From positions 3,261,001 through 3,325,000 of the forward strand of contig NZ_CP123622.1 of the NCBI RefSeq assembly GCF_029873255.1: 64,000 bases of DNA, written 5' to 3'. The notes beneath the pieces were generated by a model, which did no database searches, had not been told where the DNA came from, and saw nothing but the letters and a program-made list of their open reading frames with translations. The position numbers and the translations under genes are program-made. The DNA comes from Pigmentibacter sp. JX0631 (GTDB lineage: Bacteria; Bdellovibrionota_B; Oligoflexia; Silvanigrellales; Silvanigrellaceae). Of this stretch, positions 33,405-42,267 are shown piece after piece; within the stretch, counting starts at the first letter, position 1; each line of letters starts with the position of its first letter.

Positions 33405-35835
33405 AAAAAAAGACTCCAGTAATAACGAGAACAAGAATATTGTAACACAAAATTTATCTGCAAAGGAAGTCTTATGTTTGAATGAGTTTGAAGATAAATG
33501 TATGCACTGTAAAAAAAAATTCATAAAAATAAAATTAAATCAAATATTTTGTTGCAAAGGTTGTGCAGGAGTTTATCAATTTTTAATTTCAAATGATTTG
33601 CAAAAATATTATGAAATAATGAAAAAAGTTGGAGAAAGTCCATCTTCCGCTGAAGAGTATTCATTATCTCACTACAATATTTATGAAGACGAAAATATAA
33701 ATACGATATTTAAATTTGATAAAAATACTTGGGGATTTTTTGTACCAGAAATAAAGTGCGCTGCATGCATTTGGTTAATAGAAAAATCACTTGGAAAGAT
33801 TGAAGAAATAGAAAATATTAATATTAATTTGCTTGAAAAAACAGTTACTTTTGTAAATATAAAGAATTCAGCAAGTAATCTTAAAAATGCGGCAATGTTA
33901 TTGACTAAAATTGGCTATAATCCTCTCCCTCTTCCTTTTTTATCTTCAAAACAATTTAGATCAAAATATGAAAAGGAAAGATTAAAAGATATAGGAATTT
34001 CTGGATTTGCATTTGGAAATGTAATGATTTTTGCAGCAAGTTCTTATTTTGGAAAATTTTTTGGTATTGATGAGAAAATTAATACGGTATTTATATTAAT
34101 TAGTATGATTATCTCTTTACCTGCAACTTTTTACGCAGGAAGAAGTTTTTTTCTAAATTCCTTTCAGGCATTAAAAAATAAAAAAATACATATAGACACA
34201 ACAATTTCATTTGCATTAATTATAACTTTAGGAATTAGTGTCTATGAAACTTTTTTAAATACAACTAGAGTGTATTTTGATACTATAACTGGCTTAGTTT
34301 TTCTCCTTTTAGTAGGTAGATATTTTCATGAAAAAGCAATCCATAAAGCCAAAGAGCTTGGTGAATCAATGAAAAATATATTACCAATTGAAGCATTCTC
34401 TATAAATAAAGGGGATCAAGTTTTAATTCCTAAAGGATCAATATTTTTAGCAGATGGCATTATATTAGAAGGAGAAACTGAAGTTAATCAATCTTCATTA
34501 ACAGGTGAAGAAATGCCAGTGGTTAAAAAGGAAAATGATTTTGTAATAGCTGGTTCACAAAATATTCTAAATCCTGTTAAAATATTGGCGCAAAAAACAG
34601 GTAATGAAACATGGATTTCAAGTTTAGAAACATTAATTTGTCAAGCAAAAAATAATAAATCAAATGTCGAAACATTAATAGAAAAAATATTACCTATTTT
34701 TACTTTATCAATTATCTTTATTTCTGTACTATCTTTTTTGTATTGGATATTTATTTCTTTTGAAAAAGCTTTAGATGTATTGGTTGCTATACTAGTAATT
34801 TCTTGTCCTTGTGCATTAGCTCTGGCAACCCCATTGCTAATGTCTTCAACTCTAAAAGTATTTTGGAAAATTGGGGCAATTGTTAAGACGCAAAATGCAA
34901 TTGAAACTTTGCCAGAAATAGATACCGTTATCTTTGATAAGACTGGAACTTTAACAAGTGGCGAATTAAAAGTTCTTGAAATAGAATTTTTAAATTTAAA
35001 GGTTAGTGATGAAATAAGAACTGAAGTTCTTTCAGCATTTTATTCACTAGCAAAGCAATCTGTCCATTTAGTATCAAAAGCAATAGTTAATTATTTCCAA
35101 ATGGAAAAATTCCTGTCTGTTGACTTAAAAAATGTAAATGAACTAGCTGGGCGAGGAATAGTTGGGAATTTAAACAATGGAATTGAAATTAAGATTGGAA
35201 ATTTAAAATTTGTAAAACCAGAAGTGCAAGATACAGAAAAAAGATTTTGTGTTTATGGTAAATATGAAAATGTTTATGTGAAATTTTTAATTTCAGAGCA
35301 AATTAAAAATGGCGCTAAAGAATTAATAGATTATTTGTTTTTGAATAAAATATCTTGTTACATCTTATCAGGTGATAAAGCCTCATCAGTACAAAAAATT
35401 GCAGATGGATTAGGAATTAATCACTCACATTGTTATTCAGAGCAATTGCCAGACGAAAAATTAAAAATTTTAGAAGGTTTTCAGTATTCTGGAAAAAAAG
35501 TTTTAGCTCTTGGGGATGGGGTCAATGATGCTGCAATGTTAGCAAAAGCGCATGTTGGAATTGCTTCGCATGGTGGAACAGATGTTGCATTGCACTGTGC
35601 AGATATTTTTCTTCGTAAACCGAATTTGTTTTTAGTAAAAAATATATTTGAAATAAGCAAAAGCACAAAAAGGACGTTAAAAATTTTAATTTTGGTTAGC
35701 TTAGTTTATAATTTTGTTGCAATATTGTTTGCAGTTTTTGGCTTTGTTGATCCTCTTTTTGCGGCTTTATTCATGCCTATATCATCACTTTCTGTGTTTT
35801 TAATTGTTTATTTTAGAAAGGCCCATATAGCATGA
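33385..35835 (+). CDS. ccoI: Copper P1B-type ATPase for cbb3 assembly (CcoI)
   Basis: An inner-membrane Cu+ pump that supplies copper to the cbb3 oxidase. The 816-residue sequence shows an N-terminal metal-binding CMHC / CCKGC pair, an HMA domain with C125-A-A-C128, eight transmembrane helices, the ion channel motif S-C474-P-C476, phosphorylation motif D518KTGT and GDGVNDAAM. Starting at ATG 33385 it overlaps the divergent TauE/SafE-like start by 20 bp; TTG 33478, with AAGGAAG upstream, is an alternative start giving 785 residues. ccoS follows with a four-base ATGA overlap. Confidence 0.93.
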   Translation: MFTKLFIKKDSSNNENKNIVTQNLSAKEVLCLNEFEDKCMHCKKKFIKIKLNQIFCCKGCAGVYQFLISNDLQKYYEIMKKVGESPSSAEEYSLSHYNIYEDENINTIFKFDKNTWGFFVPEIKCAACIWLIEKSLGKIEEIENININLLEKTVTFVNIKNSASNLKNAAMLLTKIGYNPLPLPFLSSKQFRSKYEKERLKDIGISGFAFGNVMIFAASSYFGKFFGIDEKINTVFILISMIISLPATFYAGRSFFLNSFQALKNKKIHIDTTISFALIITLGISVYETFLNTTRVYFDTITGLVFLLLVGRYFHEKAIHKAKELGESMKNILPIEAFSINKGDQVLIPKGSIFLADGIILEGETEVNQSSLTGEEMPVVKKENDFVIAGSQNILNPVKILAQKTGNETWISSLETLICQAKNNKSNVETLIEKILPIFTLSIIFISVLSFLYWIFISFEKALDVLVAILVISCPCALALATPLLMSSTLKVFWKIGAIVKTQNAIETLPEIDTVIFDKTGTLTSGELKVLEIEFLNLKVSDEIRTEVLSAFYSLAKQSVHLVSKAIVNYFQMEKFLSVDLKNVNELAGRGIVGNLNNGIEIKIGNLKFVKPEVQDTEKRFCVYGKYENVYVKFLISEQIKNGAKELIDYLFLNKISCYILSGDKASSVQKIADGLGINHSHCYSEQLPDEKLKILEGFQYSGKKVLALGDGVNDAAMLAKAHVGIASHGGTDVALHCADIFLRKPNLFLVKNIFEISKSTKRTLKILILVSLVYNFVAILFAVFGFVDPLFAALFMPISSLSVFLIVYFRKAHIA

Positions 35836-36026
35836 GCGTTGTCATTTATTTAGCAATTTTTATGATATTTGTTGGTGCATTTTTTCTGGTTATTTTTTTA
35901 TTTGCCGTAAAAAATGGTCAATTTGATGATTTAGAGTCTCCTGCACATAAAATTTTACTTGATGATGATATCGAAGAAGCGGATAAAAAACAGGTCATCC
36001 AAAAATCAGATAAAAAACATGAGTAA
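35832..36026 (+). CDS. ccoS: cbb3 oxidase maturation protein CcoS
   Basis: A 64-residue single-span membrane protein needed for haem and copper insertion in CcoN. Residues about 3-27 form the helix, followed by the family motif G-Q-F-DDLESPAHKIL (33-47), which is strongly conserved. It overlaps the ccoI stop by four bases (ATGA), so it is translated with it. The tail is acidic then Lys-rich. Confidence 0.9.
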   Translation: MSVVIYLAIFMIFVGAFFLVIFLFAVKNGQFDDLESPAHKILLDDDIEEADKKQVIQKSDKKHE

Positions 36027-36080
36027 TTATAGTAAGTTAATAACTAGTTGAAAATATCTTGTTTTTCTTTTTTAACTATG

Positions 36081-36123
36081 CGAGAAGTCATTAATGCAAA
36101 TAAATTGCATTAATGACTTCTCG
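36081..36123 (+). promoter_or_regulatory. Perfect 19-bp inverted repeat adjoining the CobW ribosome binding site
   Basis: The 19-mer at 36081-36099 (CGAGAAGTCATTAATGCAA) is exactly reverse-complementary to 36105-36123, with a 5-nt loop ATAAA. Its right edge touches GGAG (36123-36126), the ribosome binding site of the CobW-like gene at 36133. No T-run follows. It could be a metal-responsive operator or an RNA hairpin controlling translation. Confidence 0.7.
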
Positions 36124-36132
36124 GAGCATCTT

Positions 36133-37185
36133 ATGGAAAATACTATTAAAAAAATTCCTGTGACACTTTTGTCTGGCTTTTTAGGTTCAGGAAAAACAAC
36201 CTTACTAAAGCAAATTCTTACAAATAAAAATAATTTAAAAGTTGCAGTAATTGTAAATGATATGGCTGAATCGAACATTGATGCCATGCTGATTCATACT
36301 GGTGAAACAAAATTGCTTAGAAAAGAAGAAACTTTAGTTGAAATGAGCAACGGTTGTATCTGCTGCACTTTGCGTGAAGACTTGCTTATTGAAATCATGA
36401 AACTGGCTAAAGAAGATAAATATGATCAAATTATTATTGAGTCTACTGGAATATCAGAACCTTTGCCTGTGGCAGAAACATTTACATTTAAAGATGAAAA
36501 TGGAGTATCATTATCTGATTTTGCATATTTAGATGCCTGTATTACAGTTGTAGATGCAAAAAATTTTCTAGAAGAATATTGCCGCTCACAAAGCCTTTTT
36601 TCTAGACAATTAACTGAAGTTGAAGATGAAAGAAATATTTCAAATTTATTAGCAGATCAAGTAGAGTTTTCCAATATAATTTTAGTTAATAAGGTAGATT
36701 TGGTGTCTGATGATGAAGAAAAAGAACTGATCTCAATCTTAAAGCAAATGAATACTAAAGCAAAGTTATATTCTACAACTAATTGTGAAATATCATTAGA
36801 TAAAATATTGCAAACAAATTTATTTAATATTTCTGAAGCAGAAGAAAATGAAAATTGGTTGTTAGAAGATAGAGGTAGCCATAATCCTGAAACTTTAGAA
36901 TATGGAATTTCAAGTTTTGTTTATAAAAATGCTAAACCTTTTGCAAAAGAAAAATTTTGGCAATTTATTGAAAAAGAAACTGATTCAATTTTACGTTCAA
37001 AAGGATTTGTTTGGTTTAATGATACACATGAATCGATCCATTTTTGGTCTCAAGCTGGAGCTTCATGTTCTATTGAAGAATATCCTGCTGATGAGCTAGA
37101 AAGGTACCAAGAAATTGTATTTATAGGACAAAATTTAGATCATAAAGAAATGATACAAAAATTAGATGCTTGTATTGCGTTATAG
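36133..37185 (+). CDS. CobW/COG0523-family metal-associated GTPase
   Basis: A G3E GTPase of 350 residues from ATG 36133 (upstream in-frame ATG 36094 lies in the hairpin). It has the P-loop GFLGSGKT (15-22), the metal-binding CICC motif (75-78) in SNGCICCTLRED, Walker B-like ESTGISEPLPV, the NKVD specificity motif and a C-terminal CobW_C domain (KGFVWFNDTHESIHFWSQAG). Family members act as zinc or other metal chaperones, often under Zur control. The large palindrome upstream fits metal regulation, but which metal is unknown. It is separate from the cco genes and is not a cobalamin-pathway context. Confidence 0.9.
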   Translation: MENTIKKIPVTLLSGFLGSGKTTLLKQILTNKNNLKVAVIVNDMAESNIDAMLIHTGETKLLRKEETLVEMSNGCICCTLREDLLIEIMKLAKEDKYDQIIIESTGISEPLPVAETFTFKDENGVSLSDFAYLDACITVVDAKNFLEEYCRSQSLFSRQLTEVEDERNISNLLADQVEFSNIILVNKVDLVSDDEEKELISILKQMNTKAKLYSTTNCEISLDKILQTNLFNISEAEENENWLLEDRGSHNPETLEYGISSFVYKNAKPFAKEKFWQFIEKETDSILRSKGFVWFNDTHESIHFWSQAGASCSIEEYPADELERYQEIVFIGQNLDHKEMIQKLDACIAL

Positions 37186-37266
37186 TTGCTAACTATAATT
37201 CATTTGTAATAAAAAAAATTTTATAATAAGATGAATTTGTTTTGTAATTTTTTGATGGACTAAAAA

Positions 37267-38148
37267 ATGTACGAACTTTTAAAGGTTTATTATAATATGC
37301 AATTTAATAAAATTCATCTCGAATTATTTTGGGCATTCGCAATTAATGTTTTTTTCTCAGTAATTTCTATTGTAGTTATTTATTTTTTAACAAAATGGTT
37401 CATTTATTTTGTTAAAAAAACAAACGAAAAAGTACAGAAAATAGATCCTACATTACTCCCTATTACTCTCACTGTAATAAAGTATGCCTCTTTTGTAGTT
37501 TGCGTTCTTGTCATTTTAAATATTTTTGGGGCAAATACGAATGGGATCATTGCTTTTTTGGGTGCAGCAGGCGTTGGTGTCGCTTTGGCATTGAAAGAAA
37601 CTTTACAAAATATTGCTTCTGGAATTATGTTAATTTTTTTAAGACCTTTTCAAGTTAACGATTATATAGAATCAAACACAAATATTGGAACAGTCCAAGA
37701 AATAAATTTATTTACTACTACATTAAAAACTCCAGATGGACTATTTCTCTTTGTTCCAAATAGTCTTTTATGGAATTCTTCGATAAAGAACTTTACCAGA
37801 AATGGTACAAGACGTTTGGATATCAATGTTAGTATTTCGTATGAAAGCGATGCCGAAAAAGCAAGAGAAATTATTCTTAATTTAACTAGATTAGATGGCA
37901 GGATTCTAAAAGAACCATCACCTATTATAGTTATTACTGCTTTGAATGAAAGTGCAGTAAATGTTATGTTAAGATGCTGGGTCTTAATTGATAATTATTG
38001 GGATGTAAATTATTACTTATATAAAACAATCAAGACTAATTTTGAAGAGCAGGGAATTTCAATTCCTTATCCACAACGTAACGTGAATTTAAAAATTCTG
38101 CACGACCCGACCGAACTAGTGAAGTTAAGTAATCAAGCAAATAAATAA
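37267..38148 (+). CDS. MscS-family mechanosensitive channel
   Basis: Opens under membrane tension to release solutes in osmotic downshock. The 293-residue protein has three transmembrane helices (about 18-45, 68-92, 96-118), the last being the Gly/Ala-packed pore helix GAAGVGVALALKETLQNIASG, followed by the LRPFQVNDYIE loop, the beta domain and the C-terminal mixed domain (GTVQEINLFTTTL). Length and order match small MscS of E. coli. ATG 37267 lacks a strong ribosome binding site. It is convergent with the lipase gene, only one base apart. Confidence 0.93.
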   Translation: MYELLKVYYNMQFNKIHLELFWAFAINVFFSVISIVVIYFLTKWFIYFVKKTNEKVQKIDPTLLPITLTVIKYASFVVCVLVILNIFGANTNGIIAFLGAAGVGVALALKETLQNIASGIMLIFLRPFQVNDYIESNTNIGTVQEINLFTTTLKTPDGLFLFVPNSLLWNSSIKNFTRNGTRRLDINVSISYESDAEKAREIILNLTRLDGRILKEPSPIIVITALNESAVNVMLRCWVLIDNYWDVNYYLYKTIKTNFEEQGISIPYPQRNVNLKILHDPTELVKLSNQANK

Positions 38149-38149
38149 T

Positions 38150-39349
38150 TTATAAATTATATAGCAAGTTAAGATGATTTTCGTAAATGTCTTTTACTGA
38201 TTGATAAGTTTTTCTAAAAGTAGGGAAAGTACCTATAATATCTATGTGATTCCATGTGTCTTTAACACCCAGATAGTTCCAAATACCTGAAGTAACTCCT
38301 TCTTTGTCAGAAAAATAAATTTGTTTTTGCTGAAATGGGCCTTGCATACTTATAGTATTTACCATTCCATCATTATCTAACCAATTTTCATCTATATTAA
38401 TTTTACCGGCAATATTTTGAGTAAAACAACCAATTGCTGCTGTTGGTAAATCTAAAATATTAAAAAATGAATATTTGCAATTGTTAAAAGGATTAGTAAT
38501 ATGTGTTGATTTAGTACCTAAAGCAAAATAATAAACATTAGAATATATTTTTTCTGTTTCATTAAATTCTAAAGCACCTTCAGGACTTAAATCCCATTTA
38601 CTAATATCTTTTGTACTAAATGCTTTTGAATTAAGAACTTTATTAAAATAATTGGAAAAAGATTCATGCCTATCTCTAGATAATCCCCAATGATCGAGTT
38701 TAAAGTCATAAAAAGAATTTTGGGTAATTCCAACTGCTGCGCTAAAAAAAGAAAAAAGAGTTTGGAGAGTTGGGACAAAGACATCTAAGATATTTGTTAG
38801 AGAAGTTCCATTATTAGGGGTTGAAATTGTTGTTAAACTAAATACCCAATCTTTGTTTCCAGAAAAAAGTTCATTTCTATTAGCTTGAAAAGTACTTACT
38901 TCCTCAGGTGAACCTTCTTTCAATAGTTTAAGAAAAACTCGAATGGTTTGCCCACCTTGACTATGCCCTAACAAATGTATTTTATGAGTCTCATCCCAAT
39001 TTGCCAAAAGTGGGGTTTGATAACATTTCCCATATCTAGCATGTCCAAATTTTTTAGAATGATACTCTCCATAATCAGCACATGTTCCTTTAAGTTGAGC
39101 ATATAATTCAATGGCTCTATCATAATTAGAACTTAATGGCCCAACAGAAGCACTTACTACATGAAAATCTTTTGTTTTTAAATCTTCTTGCAAATCATTT
39201 AATCCACCCCAATAGTAGAATCCTTTCATTTCTTGTCGACCCCAACCTGTTAGACCATGAACAAAAACTACGGGTAGATGATTTTTTGCAAAACATTTGT
39301 TTTGGATAAAAAAAGATAAAAGCAGTAAATAGACAAAAAAACGTTCCAT
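38150..39349 (-). CDS. Secreted lipase (staphylococcal/Geobacillus type)
   Basis: A 399-residue alpha/beta hydrolase. ATG 39349 is chosen because GAGGG lies upstream and it opens with a signal peptide (about 1-21, ending KCFA). The sequence shows the oxyanion start PVVFVHGLTGWGRQEM, a nucleophile elbow GHSQGG and later DNDGMVNTISMQ carrying the acid and loop residues. The WGG-and-GTCADYG segments and the GHxRYGKCYQ stretch match the zinc/calcium-stabilised lid region of Geobacillus lipases (family I.5). It probably hydrolyses extracellular triacylglycerols. It is monocistronic. Confidence 0.85.
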   Translation of the reverse strand: MERFFVYLLLLSFFIQNKCFAKNHLPVVFVHGLTGWGRQEMKGFYYWGGLNDLQEDLKTKDFHVVSASVGPLSSNYDRAIELYAQLKGTCADYGEYHSKKFGHARYGKCYQTPLLANWDETHKIHLLGHSQGGQTIRVFLKLLKEGSPEEVSTFQANRNELFSGNKDWVFSLTTISTPNNGTSLTNILDVFVPTLQTLFSFFSAAVGITQNSFYDFKLDHWGLSRDRHESFSNYFNKVLNSKAFSTKDISKWDLSPEGALEFNETEKIYSNVYYFALGTKSTHITNPFNNCKYSFFNILDLPTAAIGCFTQNIAGKINIDENWLDNDGMVNTISMQGPFQQKQIYFSDKEGVTSGIWNYLGVKDTWNHIDIIGTFPTFRKTYQSVKDIYENHLNLLYNL

Positions 39350-39865
39350 ATAGCTTCCCTCTAAAATGAATCCTCTTTGCAAGGAGAGTTTTAGTCATTA
39401 TTGTGAAAAAATTGTATCATTACAGTATCTTGAATATTTTTGTGTTTCAAGAATGGAAAATTAATATTTTTTGTTTTTTTCAAGCTCAGATAGATTTCCT
39501 GTTATTTCAATAAAACTTTGCTTATTTTTATTTTTGCTCCTTTTAATTTTTTTTGTAATTGAATATTTTTAAAGTTATTTAAAAAAATATAATTTCTTTT
39601 TGTTTAATAAGAATGTATTAAAAAAATATTTTTATTTGTATTAAGAAATTTTAGAAATGAAACAGGAATAAAAATTTTTTCAAAATTAAATAAAATATAA
39701 AACATCTCAGTTTTCCAGTTCAACTTTTTTGTGCCCTACATATTTGTCAAATATTTTTCATTTGGTTAAATCTTTTCCCAATAGATCTTGAATATTCAAT
39801 ATGTCTTTGCCAGAATAAAACTTAGGTTACTTACTTAAATACTTTTTTTTAAAGGAAAATTGATT
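39350..39865. other. 516-bp non-coding AT-rich gap
   Basis: Between the divergent lipase and VOC genes. It contains several A and T homopolymer runs and no open reading frame with a ribosome binding site. No long inverted repeat or TGTC-N9-GACA dyad was seen. It presumably holds both promoters. Confidence 0.65.
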
Positions 39866-40411
39866 ATGGATCCTCGCCCTGCTCGTATGCCATGGCTTTC
39901 TCCTTATCTTGCAGTAAGAAATCTAGAAAGAACGGCTGATTTTTATACAAAAGCGTTTGGTTTTAAAGTAAAAGGAATGAAGGACCAACATGGGAATATT
40001 AACCATATAAATGTTTTTCACAAGAATACAGTCATTTGTATGTTGCATCCAGAAAATGCGATGGGAAGTCCTGCAAGAGCGCCTGCATCTTTAAATATTA
40101 CAGCTTCGCAATCGTTTTATGTTTTTGTTGATAATGTAGACAAAATATACGAAAAAGCAGTTGCTAGTGGTTGCAGAAGTACTGTTTCACCAGAAGATTT
40201 TTACTGGGGAGACAGAATGTGTACTGTAATTGATTTAGATGGATATTCATGGTCATTTGCTAAAGAAATAAAGAAGCCAAAAGCTAAAGCAAAAAAGAAA
40301 AAAGCGACGACAGCTAAGAAAAAGAAAACTTCTAGCAAAAAAAGCCCTGCAAAATCTACGAAGAAAAAAGTTACAAAGAAAAAAGTAACGAAGAGAAAAA
40401 CAAAAAAGTAA
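39866..40411 (+). CDS. Glyoxalase/VOC-superfamily protein with histone H1-like tail
   Basis: 181 residues from ATG 39866 behind AAAGG. Residues about 8-135 form a VOC (glyoxalase/bleomycin resistance) fold: LSPYLAVRNLERTADFYTKAFGF, then FYVFVDNVDKIYEKAVASGC and YWGDRMCTVIDLDGYSWSFA, close to the PhnB/YycE-like group. The last 40-45 residues are almost entirely Lys, Ala, Thr and Ser, with KKK clusters like bacterial histone H1-like tails. The enzyme substrate is unknown. The tail suggests nucleic-acid or polyanion binding, which is inference. Confidence 0.8.
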   Translation: MDPRPARMPWLSPYLAVRNLERTADFYTKAFGFKVKGMKDQHGNINHINVFHKNTVICMLHPENAMGSPARAPASLNITASQSFYVFVDNVDKIYEKAVASGCRSTVSPEDFYWGDRMCTVIDLDGYSWSFAKEIKKPKAKAKKKKATTAKKKKTSSKKSPAKSTKKKVTKKKVTKRKTKK

Positions 40412-40416
40412 CTTAA

Positions 40417-41298
40417 TTAAGAAAATTGTTTTTTTCTTAAGAATTGGTAACGTGATTCAAAAAGATTACTTAATTGAAATGGACTTAGTTTATTAAATTG
40501 TTTAAACCATTCTTGTGCATTAAATTGAGCAGGAAAGTTTGGGATGTTTTTAAAAGATTTTTTCTCAAAATGATATTTAAAGCCACCATGTGTAATTTCT
40601 TTTCCAGATTTTTGATCAAATGTTAGAACAACACAAGTAACTTCATTACAATCACAATCTGGATTTACGCAATATAAATCATCTAAAGCAAAAACTTGTT
40701 TTTCATGAAAACGCTCAATAGCGCCTGCGTATGGAAAAATTGCTTGGAAAGGAACTAATGATGCTTTCTTTTGTTTAGGTGGAATTTTTTCTTCCCAGTT
40801 TGAATCAGCTAAGTTTGGGATAAAACTGATAAAAGGCTGTTTCAAATGTGGATTAAGGTTCCCATGTGCTAATTTTTCAAAAGTGGATTTAAATTCTGCT
40901 TTTTCTTTTTCTGTTAACTTTACTATTTCACTATCAGAAACATTTATATTTCCATTGCCCTTAGCATCTAAGGTCGTTTGTAATGAGCGGCAATCGAGAA
41001 TTTCAGTTAAATTAAGGTTAAAAATGTCAAATTTTAAAGTCAAACCAAGTATTTTTGCATTTTCGTTAGACTCATCTCCCTTTAAACTTGCTAAAAGCTT
41101 TGCTCTGAACTGATTTCTAAATGGGGTCAGTTTTACAACCAAAGTGCATTCTTTTGCTGCATTATAGGCATCATCTTTAGTTTCAACCTGTTTTTGAAGC
41201 ATTAAGACAGATTCAACCGAAAAATATTGTTCATTCCAGTAAAGTCTATTCGCTTCGTTAGCCTCTAAATTTAATTGCATATAATATGGTTGTTGCAT
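40417..41298 (-). CDS. Uncharacterised protein with a cysteine cluster
   Basis: A 293-residue cytoplasmic protein with no recognised family. It begins at ATG 41298 behind AGGAG. The most striking part is CVNPDCDCNEVTC around residues 210-222, which could bind a metal or an Fe-S cluster. The N-terminal part is a mixed alpha/beta region with acidic stretches, and the C-terminal 40 residues are helical (AQEWFKQFNKLSPFQLSNLFESR). It is convergent with the VOC gene and lies on the same strand as the following dioxygenase-like gene, 42 bp upstream of it. Confidence 0.65.
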   Translation of the reverse strand: MQQPYYMQLNLEANEANRLYWNEQYFSVESVLMLQKQVETKDDAYNAAKECTLVVKLTPFRNQFRAKLLASLKGDESNENAKILGLTLKFDIFNLNLTEILDCRSLQTTLDAKGNGNINVSDSEIVKLTEKEKAEFKSTFEKLAHGNLNPHLKQPFISFIPNLADSNWEEKIPPKQKKASLVPFQAIFPYAGAIERFHEKQVFALDDLYCVNPDCDCNEVTCVVLTFDQKSGKEITHGGFKYHFEKKSFKNIPNFPAQFNAQEWFKQFNKLSPFQLSNLFESRYQFLRKKQFS

Positions 41299-41340
41299 GC
41301 TGTGAGCTCCTAATTAACACAAAATCATGGATTAACAAAA

Positions 41341-42144
41341 TTAAATCCTTTGAGCAAGTTGCCTTAACATAAAGCTCCGCATGGACATAGAACTATTCTG
41401 GAATTTTTCATATAAAAATTCAATCTGGTCTGTATCAGATTCTAAACCTATAATGTATAAAAGTGGGATGAAATGTTCTTCTGTTGGAACGGAAAGTTTA
41501 GCATTTTTGCCAAATATTCTTCTATATTTTATGATAGTATTATGGTCTTTATTTTCTAACGCACTTTTAATTTTTTCATCAAAAGAAGTTGCCCATTCAG
41601 GACTAGGTGCCGAAATGTCTTGAGAAAATGAGAAAAATGAATGGACGATGTTCCCACTGCCTATAAATAAAATTTTTTCATTTCTGAAAGGTCTTAAAAT
41701 TTTTCCAATTTCATAATGCTGATTTAGTTTCAAATCTAAATTTTGGCTAATAAGAACTACAGGAATATCAGCTGATGGAAATAAATGAATTAAAATACTC
41801 CATGCGCCATGATCTATTCCTCTTTTTTCATCTAATATGGGAGCAAAATCTTTTAATTCATTTTTTAATCGCTCTGCTAAATCAGGATTTCCTGGTGGAG
41901 AGTAAACAACATTGGAAAGCTCACTAGGGAAGCCTGAAAAATCATAGATAGTTTTTAATTTATGTGAATGAGAAATAAATAAACCTTCAGTTCTCCAATG
42001 CGCAGAAAAACAAACAATAGAACTTATGTTATTTTTTAATGAATTTCCAATTTCATTTAATTTAATAGAAAAATCACTTTTTTCAATTGCATTCATAGGG
42101 CTTCCATGCGCTATAAATAAACAAGGAGTGTTTTCATTTTGCAT
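41341..42144 (-). CDS. Extradiol-dioxygenase-like protein (YgiD/DODA family)
   Basis: A 267-residue class III extradiol ring-cleavage dioxygenase homologue. Metal-ligand segments AHGSPMNA (about 13-20), SAHW (about 47-50) and a third near IDHGAWS match the YgiD/4,5-DOPA-dioxygenase group. The segment GNIVHSF supplies a conserved His used in catalysis. E. coli YgiD can open L-DOPA, but the physiological substrate here is not evident. Start ATG 42144 follows AAAGG. It is divergent from the SCO1 gene. Confidence 0.88.
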   Translation of the reverse strand: MQNENTPCLFIAHGSPMNAIEKSDFSIKLNEIGNSLKNNISSIVCFSAHWRTEGLFISHSHKLKTIYDFSGFPSELSNVVYSPPGNPDLAERLKNELKDFAPILDEKRGIDHGAWSILIHLFPSADIPVVLISQNLDLKLNQHYEIGKILRPFRNEKILFIGSGNIVHSFFSFSQDISAPSPEWATSFDEKIKSALENKDHNTIIKYRRIFGKNAKLSVPTEEHFIPLLYIIGLESDTDQIEFLYEKFQNSSMSMRSFMLRQLAQRI

Positions 42145-42267
42145 TTTTTATCCTTTTAAGTAATTTTAAATAAAGAGATTTTATCAGAAATAAAGAAGAA
42201 TAAACTTGCAATAATTTGACATATTAAATAATCACAGAATTGTATTATTTGTCATATCGAGGATCGT

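Noticed and set aside
42216-42248. TTGACA ... TATTAT promoter of the SCO1 gene
   Set aside because: The spacer is 21 bp, too long for a standard sigma70 promoter.
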